Positions 41,096 to 49,715 of a DNA stretch of 64,000 bases are shown here, piece by piece. The stretch covers positions 9,298,334 to 9,362,333 of the forward strand of contig NZ_CP100416.1 of the NCBI RefSeq assembly GCF_026017845.1. The letters run 5' to 3'. Made by a program: the position numbers and the translations under genes. Every line of letters begins with the position of its first letter. Within the stretch, counting starts at the first letter, position 1. The notes beneath the pieces are model-generated. The model was not told the DNA's origin, did no database searches, and saw only the letters and a program-made list of their open reading frames with translations. This DNA comes from Amycolatopsis mediterranei. GTDB lineage: Bacteria; Actinomycetota; Actinomycetes; Mycobacteriales; Pseudonocardiaceae.

Positions 41096-41683
41096 GTGTA
41101 TCAACCGGTTCCCGGGCAGATCTGGTGGGCGTACGTGCCCTTCGAAGACTGCAACGACGGAAAGTACCGTCCCTGCCTGGTCCTCCACCGCAACGGGTAC
41201 ACCGTCCGGGTTCTCAAGATCACCAGCAAGGACAAGCGCGGACGAAGCGGTTATGTGCGGATGCCGACCAGCGCGTGGAACGCCTCCTCCGGAAAGAGCA
41301 GCTGGCTTCAGCTGCGCCCCGTCTTCGCCCTCGACTACAGCGCGGGCTCGTTCACTCGGTTCCTCGGCCCCTGCGACCGAAGAACGTGGGCCTGGGCGCA
41401 GTTGCACCATCCGCTGCTCGCAGCTCCCGCCGGGCACAACCGAGCGGCGACCCCGCCGGGTACCGTGCCGGCGCTGGCCGTAGGAGCATTGGCGGCGACG
41501 GTACTTTGTTGTCCTGTCGCAGCGGCCGGCTTGGGAGTGGCGTCACTGGTGGTGAACCGGCGGCATCCCAGCACCGCTGTTCGTGTCATGGGTGTCGGCG
41601 CCGTCGCCGTCAACGGTCTCATCCTGTTGCTTCTGGCCATCGTGTTGGTGGCCGGCCGTCACCAGGCGACATTGCCCTACTAA
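41096..41683 (+). CDS. PemK/MazF-like domain fused to two membrane helices
   Basis: 195 residues. The N-terminal 100 residues (PGQIWWAYVPFEDCNDGKYRPCLVLHRNG...) have the PemK/MazF pattern, with the conserved start PGxIWW and the RPCLVL strand. Two hydrophobic helices follow (about 123-145 and 160-185). MazF-type RNases are normally soluble and paired with an antitoxin; here no antitoxin is adjacent and the domain is membrane-tethered, so an RNase role is uncertain. The GTG has AAGGAAG upstream. Confidence 0.65.
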   Translation: MYQPVPGQIWWAYVPFEDCNDGKYRPCLVLHRNGYTVRVLKITSKDKRGRSGYVRMPTSAWNASSGKSSWLQLRPVFALDYSAGSFTRFLGPCDRRTWAWAQLHHPLLAAPAGHNRAATPPGTVPALAVGALAATVLCCPVAAAGLGVASLVVNRRHPSTAVRVMGVGAVAVNGLILLLLAIVLVAGRHQATLPY

Positions 41684-41718
41684 GGGTCGTTCGTGTCGGA
41701 TTCTCGAAGGGAAACAGG

Positions 41719-42279
41719 TTGTCCGTCAAGGATGTGCACTTTTTGGCGCTTCACGAGCCGTACTCGGCGCCGGAGCATCCGGTCCCGATCAACGCGACCA
41801 TCGTGCATGCGAGAACGTTGCTCCATCCCCGTCTGCCGCAGCCCGACGGCGGGCTGATGTTCCGTTGCCTGACTGAATTCCCGGGCCGCTTCCCCGGCTG
41901 CGTCGTCCCGCTGTCGACGTTGACCTACGAACTCGACGGAGGCGCCTTGTGGCCCGCGATCGGCGACTGGGAGCGAGTTGCCGACGGAGTTGTCCTGCTT
42001 TCACGGCAACGCCTCTGTGACGCGATGCCGCTGGGCCTGGGCCCTCGAGCGACCGCAGTTCTCGGCAACGGGCCGTACACGAACCACACCGTGTACTACG
42101 TCGACGGCCCACCGCAGACTTACGGATCGGAGGATCGGCAAGCGGAGATCGCAGCGATGACCGAACACGTCAAAAACTTCGTCGCGCGGGGACCCTTCCG
42201 GCCCGGGCAGGGACTGACCCTCCCGCCACGCGAGCCTGAGGTGCTGCCATACCGGCCATACGACTACAGCACCCGGTAA
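41719..42279 (+). CDS. Hypothetical protein
   Basis: 186 residues from a TTG preceded by AAGGGA at good spacing; the longer open frame upstream overlaps the MazF-like gene and is not coding. The sequence is soluble and mixed alpha/beta, with HFLALHEPYSAPEHPVPINATIVH at the start and a Pro-rich end (PPREPEVLPYRPYDYS). I recognise no family. It lies 35 bp behind the MazF-like gene and may be cotranscribed with it. Confidence 0.65.
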   Translation: MSVKDVHFLALHEPYSAPEHPVPINATIVHARTLLHPRLPQPDGGLMFRCLTEFPGRFPGCVVPLSTLTYELDGGALWPAIGDWERVADGVVLLSRQRLCDAMPLGLGPRATAVLGNGPYTNHTVYYVDGPPQTYGSEDRQAEIAAMTEHVKNFVARGPFRPGQGLTLPPREPEVLPYRPYDYSTR

Positions 42280-42450
42280 AGAGGCCACCCGCCGCTGAGC
42301 TTGCGGGGAGCAGTTCCGCACGCGACCGTGTTCCTCACCTCTGTCAGGTTCGCGGCCCTGTACTCCCCAACCAGGCCGGGAAGCCAGCCTCCCCGCCCTG
42401 CGAACGCCGCCACCCACGCTGGAAGCGTTTGGACGACCTGTCACTGGTGT

Positions 42451-43137
42451 TCACTTCCTGTCCACAGTAGACGGTTGAGCGGCGTCGAGCAGGATCTTCA
42501 GCAGGTCGCCGGGTGCGTCCCGCATGAGGTTGTGTCCGCTGTCGAGTGCGTGTGTGGTCCATGCGGGGTCCGTGCGAAGGCGCTGGTAGACGGGCGTGAA
42601 GGGTGACTGGCCATCCCAGCCGGCGGCATAGACGTAGTCCCGGCGGAAACCGGTGCCGTCGCCGGACAGGCGGAGGGGTTGGAGCAATGAGGCAAGCGGG
42701 TGCGGGGTGGCTCGCGGGTCGAAGAACGGCAGGGGACGTGTGGCGTAGCCGTTGTCCGCGACGTCGAGGTACCAGCGGCGTTCCTCGTCGGAGACCAGTG
42801 TCCAGCAGGAATCTCCGTGCGCGGGCACGACGGCGTCGAGGTAGACCAGGCCGTCCACGCGCTCGGGCGTGCGGTCGGCGGCCCCGGTGATCACCATTCC
42901 GCCGTAGCTGTGGCCGACCAAGACGGCGTCGTGGATGTTCTCGGCCACCAGCAGTGCGGTCACGTCCTCGATGTGGGTGTCGAGGTTGACCCCGCCGTGC
43001 AGGAGGTGGCTGCGTTCGCTGAGCCCGGTCAGCGTCAGTGGGTGGACGCGGTGGCCGTGCCCGCGGAGTTGCTCGGTCAGTTCGGCGAAAGACCAGCCGC
43101 CGTGGCACATGCCGGGGACGAGGACGAAGGTGGCCAT
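42451..43137 (-). CDS. Alpha/beta hydrolase
   Basis: 228 residues, esterase-like. It begins MATFVLVPGMCHGGWSF; the nucleophile elbow is LVGHSYGGMVI, with an Asp in the SGDGTGF... to WTTHALDSGHNLM region and the catalytic His in DSGHNLMRD. GGAG lies seven bases before the ATG at 43137, supporting an independent start although the frame is open into the MFS gene upstream. The substrate is unknown. Probably co-regulated with the MFS transporter by the divergent TetR. Confidence 0.85.
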   Translation of the reverse strand: MATFVLVPGMCHGGWSFAELTEQLRGHGHRVHPLTLTGLSERSHLLHGGVNLDTHIEDVTALLVAENIHDAVLVGHSYGGMVITGAADRTPERVDGLVYLDAVVPAHGDSCWTLVSDEERRWYLDVADNGYATRPLPFFDPRATPHPLASLLQPLRLSGDGTGFRRDYVYAAGWDGQSPFTPVYQRLRTDPAWTTHALDSGHNLMRDAPGDLLKILLDAAQPSTVDRK

Positions 43138-43169
43138 GATCGTGCTCCGTGTGGTTGTCGGGGGTGGGT

Positions 43170-44319
43170 TCAGCGGATTTCGGCGTCGAGTTTCTCGCCG
43201 GGTAGCGGGCCGGGCCGCCGCCAGTGCCGCCGCGGCGGCGCACAGAACAGCGGTCCAGGCGAGGGGTGCGGCGGTCGAGGTGTGGTCGGCGAGGATGCCG
43301 GCCAGCCACGGGCCCACGGTCTGTCCGGCGGCGAAGAGGGTGGTGAACGCGGCCAGCGTGGCGGTCCAGTCGGCGGGCGGAACGGCGGTCCGGATGTGGG
43401 CGGTGACGGCCGCGGGGACCGCCATGAAAGTCACCCCGTAGGCGACCGCGGAGGCGATCACGACAGCGGGTGCGGGTGACAGCAGCGCCAGCGCCGCGCC
43501 GCCGGCCAGCACGCCGAGCACGACAGCCAGGGCGCGGGTGCCGGGCCAGCGGGTGATGGGGCGGCTCCACAGGACCGGGGCGACCACGACCGCGGCGCCC
43601 AGCGCCGTCCACGTGAGCACCACCTGCATGACCGGTGCGTGCCGTTCGGCCAGGTAGACGGACAGGAAAGTGATGTAGGTGATGTACCCGGCGGCGAAGA
43701 GGAAGTACGCCACGGCGACCCGCCACAGCGGACGCACCCGTGCTCGGCCGGCCTCACCGGCCGGCAGCTCCTCGCCGGTTCCCGCCGCCGTCCAGCTGAT
43801 CAGGGTGGCCAGCACCGCCGCGGCACCCAGAGCGGCCCACGCCGGCTGCCAGTGATCACCCAGACCCGGAATGGTCGCACCGCTGAGGATGATCCCCAGA
43901 CCCGTGCCCGCGAAGTACACCGTGATCGGCGCGCTGGACCCGGCACGCGCGGCGATCCGGGCCGCGATCACCCCACCCGCGACGAACACCACCGCCCCGC
44001 TCGCCCCGGCCACGGTGCGGACCGCCAGCAGCACCACGAAATCGTCACCCGCCGCCGTACTCACCAACGCCAACGCGGTGACGACCATGCCCCAGCGGAA
44101 GACCGCGGCGGTGCCCCAACAGCGCACCAGTACCACCGCCACCGCCGCGCCGACCAGGTAACCCAACCCGTTCGCGGCGCTGATCACTCCCGCGTCGGCC
44201 AACGTCCAGCGCAGGTCGTCCCGCATGGCCGGCACGAGCAGCCCGTAGGCGAACCGCGCGAGTCCCAGCGCGGACGCGGTCCCGAGCGCCAGCCGCACGG
44301 CCCGTCCCGTCGCTGTCAT
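43170..44319 (-). CDS. MFS transporter with apparent one-base frameshift near its end
   Basis: About 382 residues, 12 helices, YbfB/YjiJ-like (GLARFAYGLLVPAMRDDL, FVAGGVIAARIAARAGSS). In the main frame no stop occurs and it runs into the hydrolase as a 622-residue fusion. In the frame reached by removing one base near 43215-43225, the end reads PLPGEKLDAEIR and stops at 43170, just before the hydrolase ribosome-binding site, with GC-rich third positions. In the fused frame the same stretch is full of A/T-ending codons. A one-base insertion or sequencing error is likely. The ATG at 44319 follows GGGGG. Confidence 0.75.
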
Positions 44320-44330
44320 GCGCACCCCCA

Positions 44331-44395
44331 GATCGAACCGATCAGTACCATCCGGACGCTAGCACAATGATCGAACCGATCGGTACGATCGAACC
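44331..44395. promoter_or_regulatory. Repeated operator between MFS and TetR genes
   Basis: An 18-bp element GATCGAACCGATCGGTAC occurs at 44369-44386 and, with one change, at 44331-44348; a 9-bp half copy (GATCGAACC) abuts the tetR ATG at 44387-44395. The core ACCGATCGGT is a perfect palindrome. Two copies 38 bp apart between divergent genes fit autoregulatory TetR operators. Confidence 0.75.
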
Positions 44396-44983
44396 ATGCC
44401 CGTTGCCAAAGGCACGACCATCGACCCGGAGCGCACCCGCGCGACGATCCTGCACGCGGTCACCCAGGTGCTGTACGAACGCGGGCTCGACGGCATCGGC
44501 GTGGCCGAACTGTGCGCACGCCTCGGCGTGTCCAAGGAGACGCTCTACCGGCACTTCGGCAGCAAGGACGGACTCGTCCAAGCGATGCTCGAAGCACGAA
44601 GCGACCGGGTCGTCCGCTGGCTGACCGACGCCGTCGAGGCTGCCGGCGACGACCCCGCCGACCAGCTCACCGCCCTGTTCGACACGCTTCAGGGGTGGTA
44701 CGACGAGCCGGCCTTCCGCGGCTGCGCACTGCTCAACGCCGCCACCCAGCACCACACCGGCACCGTCCGGGCCATCACCACCCGGCACCTCGGCCGCTAC
44801 CTCGAACTGCTCACCGGAATCGCCGATCGCGCCGGAGCCGCCGACCCCCGCCAACTCGGACAGCAGCTACTCATCCTCGTCGAGGGCGCCACCGTCGTGG
44901 CCGACCACCACAGCCCCACCCACGCGGGCGAACACGCACTCCAGGCCGCACTCACCCTGCTCGCCACCACCCGCCGGACCTGA
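44396..44983 (+). CDS. TetR-family repressor
   Basis: 195 residues. The N-terminal HTH is clear (RATILHAVTQVLYERGLDGI, GVAELCARLGVSKETLYRHFGSKDGLV). The C-terminal ligand-binding region (FDTLQGWYDEPAFRGCALLNAATQ) resembles the branch controlling drug or small-molecule efflux. It starts immediately after a half operator copy, suggesting autoregulation. The likely targets are itself and the divergent MFS/hydrolase genes. Confidence 0.9.
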   Translation: MPVAKGTTIDPERTRATILHAVTQVLYERGLDGIGVAELCARLGVSKETLYRHFGSKDGLVQAMLEARSDRVVRWLTDAVEAAGDDPADQLTALFDTLQGWYDEPAFRGCALLNAATQHHTGTVRAITTRHLGRYLELLTGIADRAGAADPRQLGQQLLILVEGATVVADHHSPTHAGEHALQAALTLLATTRRT

Positions 44984-44999
44984 CCTGCCGTCAGCCCGG

Positions 45000-45124
45000 T
45001 CATCGGGACAGGAAGATCCGGCGTTCCTCCGCGGTGGTCTCGAACAGGTCCAGGCTGACCTGCTGGTCGATTGCCGGTCGGTGACCAGAGCGATCGTCAG
45101 GCCGACCCGCCGTGCCCAGACCAT
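45000..45124 (-). pseudogene. Remnant C-terminus of a decayed gene
   Basis: The last 22 codons before a TGA read DQQVSLDLFETTAEERRIFL then SR with GC-rich third positions. The codons upstream in another frame (VWARRVGLTIALVTDRQ) also look coding, so a frameshift and truncation are likely. I do not recognise the parent protein. The rest of the interval to the sigma gene at 45276 shows no other gene. Confidence 0.35.
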
Positions 45125-45275
45125 CGCTCTTGCCGGCGGCCGGCTGGTCGGCGCCGGCAGGGCCGTATCGGGGTGCACCGCCGGGCGAGCACCTCTGCCC
45201 TTTTCGGGTGAGGTCAACCCGGGCCCGTCCCTCGGCGTGTAATACGTAGAACGTCGACAGGGGAGGTGGTCCGGC

Positions 45276-45788
45276 GTGCCGCCGGAAACGCGCACGGACG
45301 GGCCGGTCGCGGACTTGTTCCGCCGGCACCGGCCCGATCTGCTGCGGCTGGCCGTGCTGCTGCTCGGGGACACCAGCCAGGCCGAGGACGTCGTCCAGGA
45401 CGCCTTCGTCGCGCTGCACCGGCGCTGGCCCGTGCTCGCCGACCCGGCGGCCGCCGCCGGGTACCTGCGGGTGTCGGTGGTGAACGGGGCCCGGTCGGCG
45501 CACCGGCGCCGCGCCACCGTCCGGCGGCACCTGCGGGTCGGCGAACCCGAGGCACTGCCGGCCGCCGACGCCGGGCTGCTGCTCGCCGAAGAGCACCGGA
45601 CAGTGCTCGCCGCGGTCCGGCAGCTCCCGCGCCGGCAGCGGGAAGTGCTGGTGCTGCGGTACTGGTCCGGCCTGTCCGAGGCCGAGATCGCCCGGACGCT
45701 CGCCGTCTCCCGCGGGACGGTCAAGACCTGCGCCTCCCGCGCACTGGCCAAGCTCGAAGACCTGCTCGGAGGACCCGATGGCCACTGA
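45276..45788 (+). CDS. SigE-family ECF sigma factor
   Basis: 170 residues of the actinomycete SigE-like (sigma-70 family) group. Region 2 is FRRHRPDLLRLAVLLLGDTSQAEDVVQDAFVALHRRW and region 4 LPRRQREVLVLRYWSGLSEAEIARTLAVSRGTVKTCASRALAKL. GGGAGG lies nine bases before the GTG. The stop lies inside the next gene, a membrane protein in the place of an anti-sigma factor, so the two are coupled. Confidence 0.9.
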   Translation: MPPETRTDGPVADLFRRHRPDLLRLAVLLLGDTSQAEDVVQDAFVALHRRWPVLADPAAAAGYLRVSVVNGARSAHRRRATVRRHLRVGEPEALPAADAGLLLAEEHRTVLAAVRQLPRRQREVLVLRYWSGLSEAEIARTLAVSRGTVKTCASRALAKLEDLLGGPDGH

Positions 45789-46260
45789 AATCGAGGACCG
45801 GCTGCGGCGCGCCTTCGCCGCCTTGGCGTCCACTGTGGACGTCCCGGACAGCGAACCGGAACTGCCGAGGCGACGCCGCTGGGTGCCCGTCGCCGCCATC
45901 GCGGCCGCCGTGGTCGTGGTGGCGGGCGCAGTGGCTTTCGCGCTCAACCGGCCCGACGCTCCCCCAGCCACGCTGGCGGTATCGACTCCGCCGCGCACCA
46001 CGGCGCCGCCGCCGTTCGCCTTCGCCCTGCTGACCCACTGCGGAGTCGACGAAGCGAAGGTCGGCAACACCTACTTCGAAGCCGAGACGCCGCTGAGCGG
46101 CCCGGCCCGCAGCGCGCCCCCGGGCTGGGACGACCCGTACCAGCACGGCACCATGACGCTGTACCCGCCGGACGCCGCCGTCTTCCACGACGCCCGCGGG
46201 CACGAGGTGCGGTTCCGGGCCCGCCCCGGGGCGACGGGGTTCAAGCACCTCTGCGACTGA
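45778..46260 (+). CDS. Single-pass membrane protein, candidate anti-sigma partner
   Basis: 160 residues: an N-terminal cytoplasmic part of about 35 residues (EDRLRRAFAALASTVDVPD), one helix (VPVAAIAAAVVVVAGAVAFAL), a Pro/Thr spacer and an outer domain of about 85 residues with two Cys. The layout matches proteins that sit after SigE-family genes and act as anti-sigma factors, but there is no recognisable zinc-binding motif. It overlaps the sigma gene by 11 bp. Confidence 0.75.
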   Translation: MATEIEDRLRRAFAALASTVDVPDSEPELPRRRRWVPVAAIAAAVVVVAGAVAFALNRPDAPPATLAVSTPPRTTAPPPFAFALLTHCGVDEAKVGNTYFEAETPLSGPARSAPPGWDDPYQHGTMTLYPPDAAVFHDARGHEVRFRARPGATGFKHLCD

Positions 46261-46289
46261 CCGGCCGCCCGCGCCCGGCGGGCGGCCGG
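46261..46289. terminator. Hairpin between sigma unit and metalloprotease gene
   Basis: A 12-bp perfect stem (46261-46272 with 46278-46289) and 5-base loop, filling the 37-bp gap between two convergent genes. Confidence 0.75.
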
Positions 46290-46297
46290 TGCCGCGA

Positions 46298-47188
46298 TCA
46301 GTTGCCGTGGTTGTAGATCTGGTACAGCTCGTCGAAGTCGTGCGCGTCCGGCAGCGAGCTGATCGGCGGTGCCTCTCCCTGCGTCATGCAACTCGAGTTG
46401 TCGAACCGGTGGGCCAGCCCGAGGACGTGCCCGAGCTCGTGCTGCGTGCTCTTGCGGGCCTGGGTCGAGGTGGTCACCGTGAAGTTGTTCAACTGCACGT
46501 AGACGCCTTCGTAGTTGTGCCCCGCGGAATCCCAGCCGTTCGGGAAGTACGTGACCCCGTAGATCCCGTCGTTGGCGTTGTATTCACTGACGTTCACGCA
46601 GTGCAGCCAGCTGCCCGGGCAGCTGGATTCGTAGTAGGAGTCGACGCCCTGCGCTTCGTTCCACTTGTACGTCGCGGTGGTCACCGGCCACTTCGCGCCG
46701 GTGTGGTCGACGAAGTAGATCTGCGAGTGGGCCAGGCCGTTGTGCGCCCAGTGGTGGCCGAGGTAGTGGTCCTGCGGCCGCACCTGCGGGACATCCAGCG
46801 CCGGCTTGCTCTTCGGCCACGCCCGCGCGCACAGCTGCGTCGACTTCGCCGCCGCCAACGGTCCCGAATCGGCGCGGTCGAGTTCCGCGACGCCGGACAG
46901 CTTGCCGTCCGCGGTGAAGCACGCCACCCGCGAATCGCCGTCCTCGGCCACCCAGTCGTAGGCCTGCGCCCGCATTTCCGCCTTGCTCAACGGCGGCGCC
47001 TGCTCCCGCTTGATCTTCGCCGGGTCCAGCACGGGCCGTTTCGCCGGGTTGACGTTCGCGGGCGCGGACGGTTTCCCCTGCCCCGGCGCCGCACCGGCGA
47101 CTCCCGTGGTCAGGCCGGCGCCGAGCGTCACAGCCAGCACGGCCGCGAGACCGGCCCGCCGTGCGGTGGTTCTCCATGATCGAGACAC
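46298..47188 (-). CDS. Secreted zinc metalloprotease (metzincin type)
   Basis: 296 residues. Signal peptide of about 33 residues, a pro-region, then a catalytic domain with HELGHVLGLAHR, the metzincin zinc site with three His, and a Met-turn in NSSCMTQG. It is probably related to matrixin or snapalysin-like peptidases. Several Cys (SSCPGSWLHC) may form disulfides. I chose the GTG at 47188, preceded by GGGGAG; the open frame to 47251 is less supported. Found near an I36-type inhibitor gene. Confidence 0.85.
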   Translation of the reverse strand: MSRSWRTTARRAGLAAVLAVTLGAGLTTGVAGAAPGQGKPSAPANVNPAKRPVLDPAKIKREQAPPLSKAEMRAQAYDWVAEDGDSRVACFTADGKLSGVAELDRADSGPLAAAKSTQLCARAWPKSKPALDVPQVRPQDHYLGHHWAHNGLAHSQIYFVDHTGAKWPVTTATYKWNEAQGVDSYYESSCPGSWLHCVNVSEYNANDGIYGVTYFPNGWDSAGHNYEGVYVQLNNFTVTTSTQARKSTQHELGHVLGLAHRFDNSSCMTQGEAPPISSLPDAHDFDELYQIYNHGN

Positions 47189-47947
47189 GTTTCTCCCCTT
47201 GACGACGCGCTTGAATGCGAACGGCCGCGACACGGCGGAGCCGGGCAGCACAAGAGAAAGCGAACAAACCCCCCGAGTCCCCCCTTACGGGCGAATCCGC
47301 CCGCGACCGGGTTCCGAGTCTGCTCCCGATGCCCGGAGTCAACAATCGGCTGGACGAGTGAACGACTTTCACACCGAACGCCTTCCCCGGTGGAGGGAAC
47401 ACGAAGCCTTGCGGTGCTGAGTGTGACGAATGCCGATGCGTTGTACCGCAAGGTGTTGCCCCTCGGGTCGACCACGATGACGGGCAGTGCGGCGAGCGGC
47501 AGCCCGGCGCGATCCCGGCGAGTGCCTTCCCGGCCGGCGGCACCCCCGCCGCTGCTGTCGACGAGGATGACGTCATACGCGGCGAGGTTTGGCATTCCGG
47601 TGATTGACGTGTGCATGAGTCACCCCTTCACCAACGTGGCGAGATTGGGCGTCCTGAGTGGACGGTGGTGTCATCGGGCGGGGAAGCCCTCGGGCGCATC
47701 GGGCCACCCAGCCGCCCTTCTCGACATCCTTGAGCGACAGGTGTGCGCTCACTTGGCGGTACAGCAGCGAAAGCTGATTGCGCAGGTCGCGCGGCGAGTC
47801 CTTCACCACCACGGTCGTCGGCGTGGGCAGCGGCCGGCAACGACCTTCCACTGTATCGAATTCGTATGATATGGTCCTCGTATTATCTGGCCGCCAGATA
47901 GAAGGTGACCCGGAACGGGTTCGCCGCCCAGGGGAGAAGGGCTTGCC
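47189..47947. other. Intergenic stretch with decayed minus-strand coding fragments
   Basis: No intact gene. Two minus-strand stretches look formerly coding. One begins at an ATG (47616) behind GAAGGGG and reads MHTSITGMPNLAAYDVILVD then SSGG, keeping GC-rich third positions only to about 47420. The other, about 47851 to 47690, contains VVVKDSPRDLRNQLSLLYRQ then VSAHLSLKDVEKGGW. Neither has a recognisable family or proper end. The 3' half, toward 47870, is AT-richer and holds a promoter-like region and a palindrome. Confidence 0.4.
47884..47900. promoter_or_regulatory. Perfect palindromic operator upstream of the broken NmrA-like gene
   Basis: TATCTGGCCGCCAGATA, 7-bp arms around CCG, overlapping a TATTAT sequence (47881-47886) that may be a -10. 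A repressor site is likely; no intact repressor gene is adjacent. Confidence 0.55.
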
Positions 47948-48188
47948 ATGATCGTGCTCACGGGGGCCACAAAGAAGCCGACGACGCCGTCGCGACGAGC
48001 GGTCTCGAGTGGTGGCCAACGGGCTGCCGGAGCCGTTCGTCACCGCGATGATGGCTCGCTTCGCCGCGCACCGCACACAACCGCAGTTCCCAGCGACGCC
48101 GGAACTCGAGAAGATCCTGGGCCGCCCGCCGCGCACTTTCGCCGAATGGGCCACCGACCACGTCACCGGCTTCGAAGCGGGCGCGTGA
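47948..48188 (+). pseudogene. NmrA-type NAD(P)-binding oxidoreductase with internal deletion
   Basis: A good ribosome-binding site (GGGGAGAAGG) and ATG are followed by MIVLTGAT, the start of an NmrA-like Rossmann fold. The frame then breaks. In another frame from about 48000 the C-terminus reads GLPEPFVTAMMARFAAHRTQ, then PELEKILGRPPRTFAEWATD and a TGA at 48188, as in intact family members. About 200 central residues are missing. Confidence 0.7.
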
Positions 48189-48257
48189 CACCAGAAACAC
48201 GGACGTTCCCACGAAAACTCTTCACCACCGCCGAGCCGCACCAACCGGGAGGTCGAT

Positions 48258-49166
48258 GTGCGCATGTCCGAGGACCGGGAAAAGGTCCGCTTCCTCAGCG
48301 GTGACGCCGAGTGCGTCGCCTGGCACTACCCAGGCACCAACGGCGCCTGCGTGATCATGACACCGGGCGGCGGGGTGACCAAGGAACCGGGCACCGACCC
48401 GTTCGCCACACGATTCCACGAGGCGGGGTTCACCGTCCTCGCCCTCGACTACCGGCACTTCGGGGAAAGCGGAGGCCGGCCGCGCCAGGTCATCCGCGTC
48501 AAGGAACAACTGGCCGACTGGCAAGCAGCCATCGACTTCGCCCCCACCCTGCCGAACGTCGACCCGGCGAAGCTGGCGATCTGGGGCTTCTCCCTCTCCG
48601 GCGGCCACGCCGTCCGCCTCGCGGCACGCAACCCCCGGCTCGCGGCGGCGATCGCCCAAACACCGCTGGCCGACGGCCGGGTGGCCGCGCTCAAGACGAT
48701 GCGTCACCGCAAGCCCCTCCCGATGCTGCGCCTCCTCGGCCGAGGACTCCGCGACGCCGTCGGCAGCCTGCTCGGCAAGCAACCCCTGCTCGTGCCGCTC
48801 GCCGGAGAGCCGGACACGGTGGCGTTCGTGACCACCCCGGACGGCCGCGACGGCGACCGGGCACTCAACCCGGGCAACCGGTATCCCGAATGGCAACAGA
48901 CGATCGCCGCCCGGACCCCGCTCTGGTTCGGCTTCTACCGACCAGGCCGCGCCGCCCCCCGCGTGCAGTGCCCGCTGCTGATCCTCGTCTGCGACCAGGA
49001 CCAGACGGCGTTCGCCGGACCAGGCGTCCGCACGGCCCGGCGCGCACCCCGCGGCGAGCTCGTCCGGATGCCCGGCGGCCACTACGAACCCTTCCTGGAC
49101 GGCCACGAGCAAGCCGCCGAAGCCGAACTGTCCTTCCTGCACCGCCACCTGGTTCCGACCCGATAG
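48258..49166 (+). CDS. Alpha/beta hydrolase
   Basis: 302 residues, cytoplasmic. It has the oxyanion segment (MTPGGGVTKEPG), DYRHFGESGG, the nucleophile elbow WGFSLSGGHAVR, a late Asp in LVCDQDQTAF, and the catalytic His in MPGGHYEPFL. It resembles the dienelactone-hydrolase/X-Pro dipeptidyl-peptidase-like group. The GTG at 48258 has GGGAGG at five bases; an ATG two codons later is the alternative. The substrate is not predictable. Confidence 0.87.
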   Translation: MRMSEDREKVRFLSGDAECVAWHYPGTNGACVIMTPGGGVTKEPGTDPFATRFHEAGFTVLALDYRHFGESGGRPRQVIRVKEQLADWQAAIDFAPTLPNVDPAKLAIWGFSLSGGHAVRLAARNPRLAAAIAQTPLADGRVAALKTMRHRKPLPMLRLLGRGLRDAVGSLLGKQPLLVPLAGEPDTVAFVTTPDGRDGDRALNPGNRYPEWQQTIAARTPLWFGFYRPGRAAPRVQCPLLILVCDQDQTAFAGPGVRTARRAPRGELVRMPGGHYEPFLDGHEQAAEAELSFLHRHLVPTR

Positions 49167-49192
49167 AGCACACCACACAAAGGAGAAGGCAC

Positions 49193-49654
49193 ATGATGTC
49201 GAAGATCCGGAAACTGGCGATCGGCGCGGCGGCCGCCGCCACCCTGATGGCCGCCGCGGCCCCGGCCGCCGGCGCGGCTCCCGCACAGCCGGCAACGGTG
49301 ATCCACGGCTGCGATGCCGGCTACTTCTGTTTCTACTTCAACAGCAACTACGCCGGCGCCCGCGCCGACTACGTGGATTCCGACGGCAACCTCGACAACG
49401 AGACGTTCAACGAGGGCGGCACCAACGGCCGCGGCGTCCAGGTGAAGAACAACGCCGCGTCGGCCGTCAACAACTGGGCCTACTACGCGACGGTCTACTA
49501 CAACAGCGGTTGCAACGGCAGCTTCGCGTCGCAGACGTTCGGCGCGTACGCCTCGGGCAACTTCAACGCGACGATGAAGAACGAAAACGCGAGCTTCAAG
49601 TGGCCGACGAGCTTCGGCGCCTATTCCGACTGCGCCAACCGCGATCAGTTCTAG
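49193..49654 (+). CDS. Peptidase inhibitor family I36-like secreted protein
   Basis: 153 residues. Signal peptide ending AAGAAPA. The mature beta/gamma-crystallin-like domain has HGCDAGYFCFYFNSNYAGA and Trp/Tyr-rich repeats (NNWAYYATVYYNSGC), typical of I36 inhibitors (the SMI type from Streptomyces inhibits a metalloprotease). AAGGAG precedes the first of two ATG codons. The secreted metalloprotease gene 2 kb away is a possible target, which is inference only. Confidence 0.82.
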   Translation: MMSKIRKLAIGAAAAATLMAAAAPAAGAAPAQPATVIHGCDAGYFCFYFNSNYAGARADYVDSDGNLDNETFNEGGTNGRGVQVKNNAASAVNNWAYYATVYYNSGCNGSFASQTFGAYASGNFNATMKNENASFKWPTSFGAYSDCANRDQF

Positions 49655-49661
49655 CCGGCCG

Positions 49662-49695
49662 GATCGGGGTCGCGCCCACCGGCGCGACCCCGATC
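49662..49695 (+). terminator. Hairpin after the I36 inhibitor gene
   Basis: A perfect 15-bp stem (49662-49676 with 49681-49695) and a 4-base loop, seven bases after the stop codon. Confidence 0.85.
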
Positions 49696-49715
49696 ACCCA
49701 TCGGAGGTTTCAGCC

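Noticed and set aside
42301..42606. Plus-strand ORF of 101 codons
   Set aside because: It overlaps the hydrolase gene antisense, and the part outside it has no coding bias or ribosome-binding site.
47390..47869. Plus-strand ORF of 159 codons
   Set aside because: Antisense to better-biased minus-strand fragments; no ribosome-binding site or motif.
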